A stretch of DNA of 9,407 nt, taken from assembly GCA_003694875.1 (NCBI GenBank), contig RFJN01000167.1, forward strand, positions 1 through 9,407. Reading direction: 5' to 3'. Positions 1-5,861 of this stretch are shown here, one piece after another; position 1 is the stretch's first letter, and the number at the start of each line of letters is the position of its first letter. This DNA comes from Planctomycetota bacterium. Lineage in GTDB: Bacteria; Planctomycetota; J058; J103. The notes below the pieces were generated by a model. It was not told the DNA's origin, did no database searches, and saw only the letters and a program-made list of their open reading frames with translations. A program made the position numbers and the translations under genes.

Positions 1-2
1 CG

Positions 3-500
3 GCCACGCGCGATCCGGTCTTCGTGCTCGGCCCCCTCGTGAACCTCTTCATCTACGTGCGCAACATCATGCTGCTCGACAGCGGCGACGAGCACGCCGT
101 CAGGCCGCGTCGGCCCACCCCGCTGCGCATCCTCGTACCGGTCGGACTCGCGGTGGCGCTGTTCGTGGGACTCGCGCTGTGGTCGACCGCCCGCGCGAAG
201 GGGCTGCTCGACTTCCACGCCAACCCGGGCTGGCTCGCGCTCGGCTTTGCCGGGCAGGCGGTGTGGGTGAGCCGCTTCCCCCTGCAGTGGTGGATCTCGG
301 AGCGGCAGGGCCGCAGCGTGCTGCCGGCGTCGTTCTGGTGGGTGAGCATCGCGGGCGCGTTGCTGCTGCTCGCCTACGCGCTGTGGCGTCGCGACATCGT
401 CTTCATCCTGGCGTATGCCCTGAACCCGGTCCCCTACGCGCGCAACCTCATGCTGATCTACCGGCGACGCCGGCTCGACGCCGCGGCCCCGGATGGGTAG
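3..500 (+). CDS. Lipid A biosynthesis N-terminal domain (LAB_N) membrane protein, 5' end missing
   Basis: The reading frame is open from the window edge, so the start lies upstream; 165 residues are visible, ending at TAG 498-500. The second half is a typical LAB_N domain with aromatic-rich helices (GFAGQAVWVSRFPLQWW, then FWWVSIAGALLLLAYALW, then VFILAYALNPVPYARNLMLIYR). The first visible residues (TRDPVFVLGPLVNLFIYVRNIMLL) align without gaps to the end of that domain (R-D-x-V-F-x-L, N, Y-x-R-N-x-M-L), so the protein carries at least two copies. A hydrophobic helix (ILVPVGLAVALFVGLALW) separates them. LAB_N occurs at the N-terminus of some lipid-A-disaccharide synthases and in stand-alone inner-membrane proteins near lipid A or glycosyltransferase genes. 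The protein ends right after the domain, so it is a stand-alone form and not LpxB. The exact function is not known from the sequence. Confidence 0.85.
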   Translation, partial: ATRDPVFVLGPLVNLFIYVRNIMLLDSGDEHAVRPRRPTPLRILVPVGLAVALFVGLALWSTARAKGLLDFHANPGWLALGFAGQAVWVSRFPLQWWISERQGRSVLPASFWWVSIAGALLLLAYALWRRDIVFILAYALNPVPYARNLMLIYRRRRLDAAAPDG

Positions 501-545
501 GCTCGCAGGCAGAGAGGGCCAAAGAGGCGCGGGAGGTCGGCACCG

Positions 546-950
546 GTGGTCGGAGCGCTGCGCAAGGTGCTGAAGGGACGCGATGTGCGCGCGTTGCGCG
601 CCTTCGGCGAGCAACTCGAGGCCTCGCTCGGCGGCGCCCTCTCGCGGCTCGCGCTGCTCGAGGTGCGACGGCTCGAACTCGAGCCGCTGCCGGACCACAC
701 GGCCGAAGCGACGTCCTCGAGCGTGCCACCGCCTCCGCCGCCCCCGCCGACCGAACTGGTGGTGCTCGTGGAACTCACCCGCCGGGACGTGCTCGCCGAC
801 GCCGCGATCGATCAGGCGGCGTTCGAGGCCTCGCGGAAGCACGGAGCGCTGCTCTCGCCGGTGGCCGCGACCGAGCGCGAGCTGCGCTCGCCGGAGGTGA
901 CGGCGGGTGCGTTCGGACAGCGCCTTGCGAACGCGGAGCCACTGCCGTGA
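546..950 (+). CDS. Degenerate minimal nucleotidyltransferase (MNT)-like protein
   Basis: The gene encodes 134 aa from a GTG start with a GGGAGG ribosome-binding site at 531-536. Residues 71-116 (ELVVLVELTRRDV, then FEASRKHGALLSPVAATERE) look like the second half of an MNT domain: the strand after the catalytic loop, a helix, then the 'S-x-x-HG-x-x-LSP' strand. Residues 18-38 fit the preceding helix and strand. The catalytic signature (GSRARG followed by D-x-D) should lie between them. Instead there is EVRRLELEPLPDHTAEATSSSV plus eight prolines (residues 61-68). Active MNTs transfer nucleotides and, in MntA-HepT pairs, act as AMPylating antitoxins; this protein should lack that chemistry. It overlaps the next gene by 4 bases, so the two are probably translationally coupled. 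The family call is from pattern recognition and the degeneracy is direct observation. It could instead be an unrelated small protein. Confidence 0.65.
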   Translation: MVGALRKVLKGRDVRALRAFGEQLEASLGGALSRLALLEVRRLELEPLPDHTAEATSSSVPPPPPPPPTELVVLVELTRRDVLADAAIDQAAFEASRKHGALLSPVAATERELRSPEVTAGAFGQRLANAEPLP

Positions 951-1354
951 GCGAGACGCTACGACTCGCGCGCACGCTGCTGTGGCGTGCGCAGGAGGCG
1001 CTCGAGGACGCCACCCTGCTGCTCGAGCAGAACCGCCTGCCGGGTGCGGCGCTGCGCGCGCGGGAAGCGGCGGTGGCAGCCGCCCGCTCCCACCTCGCGG
1101 CCCTCGAGCAGCCCACGTCGGAGGACGAGGCGGAGATCGCGCTGCTCTACCTGCAGCACGTGATCGGTACCGAGCAGGTGAGCGAGGCGTGCGGCCTCGC
1201 GCTGCTCGCGGCGCTGCGCGCCGCCCGCGAAGAGCGCGTCCTCGGGCGCGAACCGCTCTATCGCGCCCGCGTCGAGGCGCTGCGCAACGCCGTGGCGCAG
1301 CTGCTCACCGAGACCGAGATCGTGCTCGCCCCCCGTCTCGACGCCGTCGAGTGA
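947..1354 (+). CDS. Degenerate HEPN-domain protein, partner of the MNT-like gene
   Basis: The gene encodes 135 aa, nearly all helical. The GTG start at 947 overlaps the previous stop (GTGA) and has CGGAG at 934-938 eight bases upstream; the frame stays open much further upstream, but that part overlaps two other genes and reads as Arg/Ala-rich noise. The pattern 'LWRAQEALEDATLLLEQNRLPGAALRAREAAVAAARSHLAAL' matches the first two helices of HEPN proteins (RAEEAL..A..LLE, then A..RAYYAAFHAA..LL), and 'LQHVIGTEQVSEACGLALLAALRAAREERVLG' fits the third and fourth. The tyrosines usual in helix 2 are absent. The late R-x4-6-H (or R-x-x-ADY) motif is reduced to REERVL, with Arg kept and His/Tyr missing. 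HEPN proteins are often RNases acting as toxins of MNT-HEPN pairs. This one is probably catalytically dead, or has a scaffolding or binding role. The pairing with the MNT-like gene supports both assignments. Confidence 0.65.
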   Translation: MSETLRLARTLLWRAQEALEDATLLLEQNRLPGAALRAREAAVAAARSHLAALEQPTSEDEAEIALLYLQHVIGTEQVSEACGLALLAALRAAREERVLGREPLYRARVEALRNAVAQLLTETEIVLAPRLDAVE

Positions 1355-1486
1355 CAGGCGCCGCCGGGCAGCATGGCCCTGCGATCTCCCCAACCTCCTG
1401 CTGTTGGCCCTCTCGCTTCGCAACCAGGCCTACGGGGGCGCACCTTGGACCGACTCGGCCCGACGCGTTCGTGCCCGCGCCGCGCG

Positions 1487-2695
1487 TCAGTCCACCACCC
1501 CCTCCCGACGCAGCCGCGCCCGCTGCTCGGGGCTGTAGCCGAGTTCGGCGAGCAGCTCTTCGGTGTCGGCGCCGTGGGCGGGCGCGGCCCGCCGCGCGCG
1601 GGCCGGTGTCTCCGACAGCCGGGGGCCCGGCAGCGGCACGCGCGCGCCGGCGGACTCGACGAGCAGCCCGCGCTGTTCGACGTGCTCGCTCTCGATCGCC
1701 TCGTCGAGTTCGCGCACCGGCTCCACGCAGGCGTCGATCGCCTCGAACACCGCCTGCCACGCCGCGCGCGTGCGGCCGGCGAACAGCGCCTCGAGTTCGG
1801 CGTGCGCGCGCTCGAGTTCGTGCGGCGGCAGCCCGCCGTACAGCGCGGCCGACAGGCCGACGAGATCCTCCCGCCCGATCGCGCGGCACACCCGCTCCCA
1901 GAACTTCGGTTCGAGCGCTCCCACCGCGATCGCCTCGCCGTCCGCGGTGCGATAGACCCGGTAACCGGGGTGCTCGCCGCCGAGCGGACCGCGACCGCGC
2001 CGCACCGGCTCGCCCGCGGCCGCCTGCGCCAGCTGCATCGGCATGAGCGCGAACGCGGCGTCGGTGAGCGAGACGTCGACGTGCTGGCCGCGGCCGGTGC
2101 GCTCGCGCGCGCGCAGGGCGAGCAGGATCCCCGTCACCGCCTGCCAGGCGCCCGCCGCGTCCGCGATCTGGAACGCCGGCAGCACCGGCGGTCCGTCGCG
2201 CTCGCCGATCAGTGACAGCGCACCGCTGACCGCGAGGTAGTCGATGTCGTGGCCCGCGCGCGAGGCGAGGGGTCCGCGCTGCCCGTAGCCGGTCACCGAG
2301 CACACGATCAGCCGCGGATACCGCCGGGCGAGCTCCTCGAGACCGAAGCCGAGCCGGGCGAGCACGCCCGGTCGGAAGCCCTCGAGCAACACGTCGGCGC
2401 GTTCGAGCAGCCGCGCGAGCAGCTCGCGCCCGCCCTCGCTCTTGAGATCGATCGCCACGCTGCGCTTGTTGCGGTTGAGCGCCTCGAAGACCACCCCGTG
2501 CCGCCCGTCGGGAACGAACGGCGGCAGCATGCGCGCCGGATCGCCGATCCCCCGCGCCTCGAGCTTCACGACCTCGGCGCCGAAATCGGCGAGCACGAGG
2601 CTCGCGTACGGCCCCGGCAGGAGCTGCGTGAGGTCCAGCACGCGCAGCCCCGACAGCGGCAGCGCCGCCTCGTTGTCCGTCGCTTCCGATCCCAT
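1487..2695 (-). CDS. Family III CoA-transferase / alpha-methylacyl-CoA racemase-like (CaiB/BaiF)
   Basis: The gene encodes 402 aa, a normal family length. The ATG at 2695 is preceded on the - strand by GGGGAGGG (2710-2703). The N-terminal Rossmann part has the family pattern LSGLRVLDLTQLLPGPYAS (residues 14-32), ADFGAEVVKLE (36-46), NRNKRSVAIDLK (74-85) and EGFRPGVLARLG (105-116). AGHDIDYLAVSG places His149, and FQIADAAG places Asp179. The 30-residue spacing equals the His126/Asp156 pair of the mycobacterial alpha-methylacyl-CoA racemase, whereas CoA-transferases such as formyl-CoA transferase rely on the Asp alone. The protein may therefore epimerise 2-methylacyl-CoA esters in branched-chain, sterol or fatty acid breakdown, or move CoA between acids; the substrate cannot be read from sequence. 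It is cytosolic. It runs convergent to the HEPN-like gene and divergent from the lipoprotein gene, with no pathway partners in view. Confidence 0.93.
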   Translation of the reverse strand: MGSEATDNEAALPLSGLRVLDLTQLLPGPYASLVLADFGAEVVKLEARGIGDPARMLPPFVPDGRHGVVFEALNRNKRSVAIDLKSEGGRELLARLLERADVLLEGFRPGVLARLGFGLEELARRYPRLIVCSVTGYGQRGPLASRAGHDIDYLAVSGALSLIGERDGPPVLPAFQIADAAGAWQAVTGILLALRARERTGRGQHVDVSLTDAAFALMPMQLAQAAAGEPVRRGRGPLGGEHPGYRVYRTADGEAIAVGALEPKFWERVCRAIGREDLVGLSAALYGGLPPHELERAHAELEALFAGRTRAAWQAVFEAIDACVEPVRELDEAIESEHVEQRGLLVESAGARVPLPGPRLSETPARARRAAPAHGADTEELLAELGYSPEQRARLRREGVVD

Positions 2696-2971
2696 GACCC
2701 GGCCCTCCCCGTCGCGGTTCTCGCCACGGTACCGCAACCGGCGGTCGCGCGCCCAGCCCCGGCGCGACGCCCCGGGCCGATTCGTCTCGTTTTCGTTGCA
2801 GAAACCGTCGACATGCACCCGTGAGGAATCCCGCGCCGATCTGGCAGCGCCTCCTTTCTCTGGATTCGCAAGAGGTTGTGCGCTCGCCGAGCAGAGTCGC
2901 CGGATCTGCCGGCTTCGGCCCACCGTTCGCTTTGTGCCTCGTGCATCCAAGCTGCCGGGGAGGGAAGTCCC
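2696..2971. other. Divergent intergenic region with an anti-Shine-Dalgarno-like stretch
   Basis: This 276-bp gap separates the - strand CoA-transferase gene from the + strand lipoprotein gene and should hold both promoters. It contains ribosome-binding sites at each end: GGGGAGGG on the - strand at 2710-2703, and GGGGAGGG on the + strand at 2957-2964. The middle (about 2780-2950) is visibly less GC-rich than the flanking genes. No convincing -35/-10 pair was found by eye on either strand. CCTCCTTTCT at 2850-2859 is identical to the anti-Shine-Dalgarno tail of 16S rRNA; its complement is a perfect AGAAAGGAGG with no start codon at a usable distance. Confidence 0.4.
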
Positions 2972-4063
2972 ATGCGTATGGCAGATCGAACGCACCGAAG
3001 CGGCGTCGTCGCCGCTGCCTGCATGCTCGTGGCGCTCGCTCTTGGCGGCTGTGCCGGCGGCGGCTCGGCAACGGCGCCGGTCGGAAGCACACCGGGCGGG
3101 GGCACGAGCACCGGCGGGAGCGCGACCGCGAACGTCGAGGCGCGCTGGATCGCGCCAACCGGGGCGGTGGGCGACGACGTGGTGATCGAGTACGCGCTGC
3201 TCGATCCGGACAGCGACACCGCCGGGCTGACGGTGGAATACTCGCCGGACGGGGGCGCGAGCTGGTTTCCGGCCACACCGGCCGCGCAGCACCCGCAACA
3301 CGAGGCGGGACCGTACTTCAGCACGAGCCCGCTCGGTGCGCGACACGCCTTCGTGTGGGACAGCCGCGCCGATCTCGGGGCGGTCAACGCGATCCACGTG
3401 CGGCTGCGCCTGACGCCGACCGAGGCCGCCGGCGCCGGCAAGGCGGCGACGAGCGACGAGATCGCGGTGATCAACCTCGGACGGCAGGATCCGGACTGTG
3501 ACTACGCGGCGGCGTTCGGCGAGCTGGTGCTGAGCGTCGACAGGAGCGGCGGGTTCGTGCCGGCCTCGGTGGCGCGCAACCACGTCGTGCACACCAGGAT
3601 CTACGGCGACGGCAAGGTGGTCTACCGGACGAGCGCCGACGGCGACCGGGTGATCTACGCCGGGTGGCTGAGCGAGAGGCAGATCTGCGCGCTGTTCAAG
3701 CTTCTCGCCGAAAAGGACTTCTGGAACATGAAGGACTCGTATCGAGCGCAGATGGCGCCCACCGATCTTCCGTCAGCGCGGGTGACGGCGGCGCTGCGGG
3801 GCGGGCGGCGCAAGAGCGTCTCGAGCTACGGTGGTGCGATCTCGGCGCCCCCGGGCTACATGGAGATCTACGACGCGCTGCACGCACCTCCGCTCGAGCC
3901 GGCGCAGCCGCAGCGCTACGTCCGGGTTCCGATCAGCTCCTCCGACCTGCAGCGCGGCTACTACTTCGGCGCCGAGCACGAGAAGAAGTGGGACACGCCC
4001 TCGAACTGGATCTGGGTGGCGGGCGGCGGCCCCTCGGGGGCGGACGTGTGGCGCCAGCCCTGA
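2972..4063 (+). CDS. Predicted lipoprotein with Ig-like and DUF6438-like segments
   Basis: The gene encodes 363 aa. I chose the ATG at 2972 because GGAGGG (2959-2964) lies seven bases upstream and because it puts a proper signal peptide at the N-terminus: Arg-rich start, hydrophobic stretch, and lipobox L24-G-G-C27. An ATG two codons later is also possible, and the frame is open for 32 more codons upstream. After a Gly/Ser/Thr linker (about 28-48), residues 49-155 resemble a beta-sandwich segment seen in secreted proteins, with VEYSPDGGASWFPAT (about 88-102) and FVWDSRADLG (127-136). Residues about 176-310 resemble DUF6438: a GDGKVVYR strand, then LSERQICALFKLLAEKDFWNMKDSY, then TDLPSARVTAALRGG. 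The mature domain has Cys176 and Cys239. It is probably anchored in the outer or inner membrane. I do not recognise a specific function, and no enzymatic motif was seen. Confidence 0.85.
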   Translation: MRMADRTHRSGVVAAACMLVALALGGCAGGGSATAPVGSTPGGGTSTGGSATANVEARWIAPTGAVGDDVVIEYALLDPDSDTAGLTVEYSPDGGASWFPATPAAQHPQHEAGPYFSTSPLGARHAFVWDSRADLGAVNAIHVRLRLTPTEAAGAGKAATSDEIAVINLGRQDPDCDYAAAFGELVLSVDRSGGFVPASVARNHVVHTRIYGDGKVVYRTSADGDRVIYAGWLSERQICALFKLLAEKDFWNMKDSYRAQMAPTDLPSARVTAALRGGRRKSVSSYGGAISAPPGYMEIYDALHAPPLEPAQPQRYVRVPISSSDLQRGYYFGAEHEKKWDTPSNWIWVAGGGPSGADVWRQP

Positions 4064-4129
4064 CGCGTGAGCGATCGCTGCGCGAGGCGACGGGCGTCCG
4101 GTCCCACGCGGCCGGGCGCCCGCTCGTGT

Positions 4130-4155
4130 GTCCGGACGCGGTGCCGCGACCGGAC
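4130..4155. repeat. 26-bp inverted repeat upstream of the guanylyltransferase gene
   Basis: GTCCGG-A-CGCGG-TG-CCGCG-A-CCGGAC is symmetrical apart from an A opposite A. As RNA it folds into a 6-bp stem, one A-A mismatch, then a 4-5-bp stem. It lies between the lipoprotein stop (4063) and the next start (4200), just upstream of a TATCAT element. There is no T-run after it, so a classical terminator is unlikely, though a U-less one remains possible. A regulator-binding operator is the alternative. Confidence 0.5.
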
Positions 4156-4160
4156 TCCGG

Positions 4161-4166
4161 TATCAT
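4161..4166 (+). promoter_or_regulatory. Possible -10 element of the guanylyltransferase-ruvX unit
   Basis: TATCAT matches five of six bases of the sigma70 -10 consensus and lies 34 bases before the ATG at 4200. The place for a -35 (around 4138-4143) reads GCGGTG and is not consensus-like; it falls inside the inverted repeat 4130-4155. If this promoter is real it would probably need an activator bound there. Confidence 0.3.
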
Positions 4167-4199
4167 GGCGCCTTCCGGAAACGACAGCGAGGCGCGAGC

Positions 4200-5261
4200 A
4201 TGCTGCACCAGGTGATCCTTGCGGGGGGCAGCGGCACGCGGTTCTGGCCCATGAGCCGCCGCCGCCGCCCGAAACAGCTTCTGGGACTCGACGGAGGGCC
4301 GCCGCTGCTCGAGCGTGCGGCCACGCTTCTCGAGACGCTCTTGCCGCCCGAGCGGCGCTGGGTGGTGACCACGCGCCCGCAGGCCGACGCCGTGGCGGCG
4401 TGTCTGCCCGAGCTGCCGCCGGGGCACGTGATCGTGGAGCCGTGCGGACGCGACACCGCGGCGGCGATCGGACTCGGCGCTGCGGCCGCGCTGCGGCACG
4501 ATCCCGACGCCACGGTCGTGTTCATGCCCGCCGACCACGTGATCCGACCGGCCTCGCGCTTCCGGGCGACGATCGAGGCGGCGGTGCGGCTGCTCGCCCC
4601 TCGCCCGCAGGCGGTCGTGACGATCGGCATTCCCCCGCGCGAGCCGTCCACCGCCTTCGGCTACATCGAGCGCGGCGAGCCGCTCACCGGCAGGGAACTC
4701 GGCTCGCACCGCGCGTTCACCGTGCGCCGCTTCCGCGAGAAACCCGACCGCGCGACCTCCGAGGCGTACCTGGCGACCGGCAACTTCTACTGGAATGCGG
4801 GGATCTTCTGCTGGCGGGCGGACGCGATGCTGGCCGCGCTCGAGCAGCGGCTGCCCGAGACCGCACGCGCGGTGCGCCTCGAGGGCGAGGCGCTCGAGGC
4901 GGCGTACGCCGGGCTGCCGAAGATCTCGGTCGACTACGCGCTGCTCGAGCACCACCCGGAGGTGCTCGTGGTCGAGGCCGACTTCGCGTGGTCGGACGTC
5001 GGTTCGTGGAACGCGCTGCCGGAGCTGCTCGGCGCCGATGAGCACGGCTGCACGGTGCTCGGCGCCGAACACGTCGGGCTCGAGAGCGAGAACGTGATCG
5101 CGGTGGCCGACGACGGCAGTGTGATCGCCACCGTGGGGGTGCGCGATCTCGTCGTGGTACGCACCGGGGACGCGACGCTCGTGTGCGCACGCGATCGGGT
5201 GCAGGACGTCAAGAAGCTCGTGGCCGAGCTCGAACGACGCGGGCGGGAGTCGGTGCTGTGA
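4200..5261 (+). CDS. manC: Mannose-1-phosphate guanylyltransferase
   Basis: This 353-aa enzyme is predicted to make GDP-mannose from mannose-1-phosphate and GTP in the cytosol, for polysaccharide, O-antigen or mannosylated glycans. The nucleotide-binding signature is at residues 8-26 (LAGGSGTR, W-P-x-S-R, P-K-Q), and the ADHVI segment follows. FREKP (178-182) carries the lysine typical of sugar-phosphate binding. NFYWNAGIF (195-203), VDYALLE (244-250) and WSDVGSW (264-270) complete the family pattern. Its length fits the short, monofunctional form; the C-terminal cupin (phosphomannose isomerase) of 470-aa ManC/AlgA proteins is absent. The ATG at 4200 is chosen because it has GCGAGG (4187-4192) upstream and starts directly at the first beta strand; an upstream in-frame start at 4128 would add 24 residues unlike the family. 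The stop overlaps the next GTG, so it is coupled to ruvX. Confidence 0.95.
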   Translation: MLHQVILAGGSGTRFWPMSRRRRPKQLLGLDGGPPLLERAATLLETLLPPERRWVVTTRPQADAVAACLPELPPGHVIVEPCGRDTAAAIGLGAAAALRHDPDATVVFMPADHVIRPASRFRATIEAAVRLLAPRPQAVVTIGIPPREPSTAFGYIERGEPLTGRELGSHRAFTVRRFREKPDRATSEAYLATGNFYWNAGIFCWRADAMLAALEQRLPETARAVRLEGEALEAAYAGLPKISVDYALLEHHPEVLVVEADFAWSDVGSWNALPELLGADEHGCTVLGAEHVGLESENVIAVADDGSVIATVGVRDLVVVRTGDATLVCARDRVQDVKKLVAELERRGRESVL

Positions 5262-5743
5262 GCGGCGACGAAGCGCGACCACCGCGCGCGCTCGGGATCG
5301 ACTACGGCCGCGCGCGGCTCGGGCTCGCCGTCACCGACGGGCTCGGCATCGCCGCCCACCCGATCGGCACCCTGCCCAACCGGGGCCGCGAACCGCTGCT
5401 CGAGGCGATCGAGCGGGAGGTGCGCGAGCGGGAGATCGAGCACATCGTGCTCGGTCTGCCGCTCAACATGGACGGCTCCAAGGGGCCCATGGCGCGGGAG
5501 GTGGAGCGGTTCGCGCGTGCGCTGCGCCGCCGGCTCGAGCTGCCGGTCGAGCTGTGGGACGAGCGGCTCAGCTCGCACGAGGTCGAGAGCCGGCTCGCCG
5601 AACGCGGCGTGTCGTGGCGACGACGCAAGAAGCGCGTCGATGCAGCGGCCGCGGCGCTGATCCTCGGCGAGTGGCTCGCGGCGTGGGGAGGCGCCCGCGC
5701 GAGCGACCGCTCGCCGCGCTCCGGCCGCCCCGAGGGCGGTTGA
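5258..5743 (+). CDS. ruvX: RuvX/YqgF, putative pre-16S rRNA nuclease (Holliday-junction-resolvase fold)
   Basis: This 161-aa protein of the RNase H-like YqgF family is linked to 5'-end processing of 16S rRNA, with an older proposal as a Holliday junction resolvase. The family signatures are in order: GIDYGRARLGLAVTD (13-27), VLGLPLNMDGSKGP (64-77), DERLSSHEVE (101-110) and KKRVDAAAAALIL (124-136). The acidic residues expected for metal binding are present (Asp15, Glu102, Asp128), so an active protein is expected. The GTG start at 5258 overlaps the guanylyltransferase stop (GTGA) and has GGGAG at 5245-5249 eight bases upstream; an earlier in-frame start at 5183 would lie inside the neighbour and precede the conserved domain by many non-matching residues. 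The last 15 residues are a Ser/Arg/Gly tail. The partner gene yqgE often found beside it is absent here; linkage to a sugar nucleotidyltransferase is probably incidental. Confidence 0.95.
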   Translation: MSGDEARPPRALGIDYGRARLGLAVTDGLGIAAHPIGTLPNRGREPLLEAIEREVREREIEHIVLGLPLNMDGSKGPMAREVERFARALRRRLELPVELWDERLSSHEVESRLAERGVSWRRRKKRVDAAAAALILGEWLAAWGGARASDRSPRSGRPEGG

Positions 5744-5746
5744 CGG

Positions 5747-5775
5747 TTGCACTGCGGGGCAGCCGACCCTATAAT
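5747..5775 (+). promoter_or_regulatory. Sigma70-type promoter for rpsO-pnp
   Basis: A perfect TATAAT (5770-5775) is preceded by TTGCAC (5747-5752) with an ideal 17-bp spacer. Transcription should start around 5781-5784, giving an rpsO leader of about 80 bases. A better -35 match, TTGACG at 5740-5745, is 24 bp away and too far for this -10. The promoter overlaps the end of ruvX by at most a few bases, so rpsO is independently transcribed. Confidence 0.75.
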
Positions 5776-5813
5776 GCGCCCTCATTGTTGTGGAATCCGA
5801 AGCGAGACAAGGA

Positions 5814-5836
5814 GTTCTGTCAATCGACGACAGAAC
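5814..5836 (+). promoter_or_regulatory. Perfect hairpin in the rpsO 5' leader (possible S15 autoregulatory site)
   Basis: GTTCTGTC (5814-5821) pairs fully with GACAGAAC (5829-5836), leaving a 7-base loop AATCGAC. It lies between the promoter and the S15 start. A competing pairing exists between GACA 5805-5808 and TGTC 5818-5821. ACCGAGA occurs twice just downstream (5835-5841 and 5852-5858), around the ribosome-binding site GAGAGG (5845-5850). S15 represses its own translation through structured leaders in several phyla, but this layout does not match a class I can name. Confidence 0.5.
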
Positions 5837-5861
5837 CGAGACGTGAGAGGTACCGAGATCC

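Noticed and set aside
179..946. Upstream extension of the HEPN-like frame, giving a 391-aa protein
   Set aside because: The extension lies inside the LAB_N and MNT-like genes and reads as Arg/Ala/Gly noise; the GTG at 947 with its own ribosome-binding site and stop/start overlap is far more plausible.
1355..1486. Bidirectional terminator between the convergent HEPN-like and CoA-transferase genes
   Set aside because: The 132-bp gap was searched by eye for a stem with a T-run in either direction; none was convincing.
2850..2860. Possible end of a 16S rRNA gene, because CCTCCTTTCT matches the 16S 3' tail
   Set aside because: Only about ten bases match; the preceding bases do not continue the conserved 16S 3' end (no GGCTGGATCA), so no rRNA gene is present.
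1305..3278. Long - strand open frame (657 codons) in another frame over the CoA-transferase region
   Set aside because: The translation is Arg/Ala-rich and shadows the real CoA-transferase in the neighbouring frame; it also crosses the divergent intergenic region and the lipoprotein gene.
2696..3592. N-terminal extension of the CoA-transferase to about 701 aa
   Set aside because: The first 299 residues would be antisense to the lipoprotein and the divergent intergenic region and show no domain; the family N-terminus begins right after the ATG at 2695.
3933..5282. 449-codon - strand frame opposite the guanylyltransferase
   Set aside because: It is an antisense shadow with His/Arg-rich composition and no family pattern; the + strand gene has every motif of its family.
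5740..5775. TTGACG at 5740 as the rpsO -35
   Set aside because: It is closer to consensus than TTGCAC, but its 24-bp spacing to TATAAT is too long; TTGCAC at 5747 gives 17 bp.
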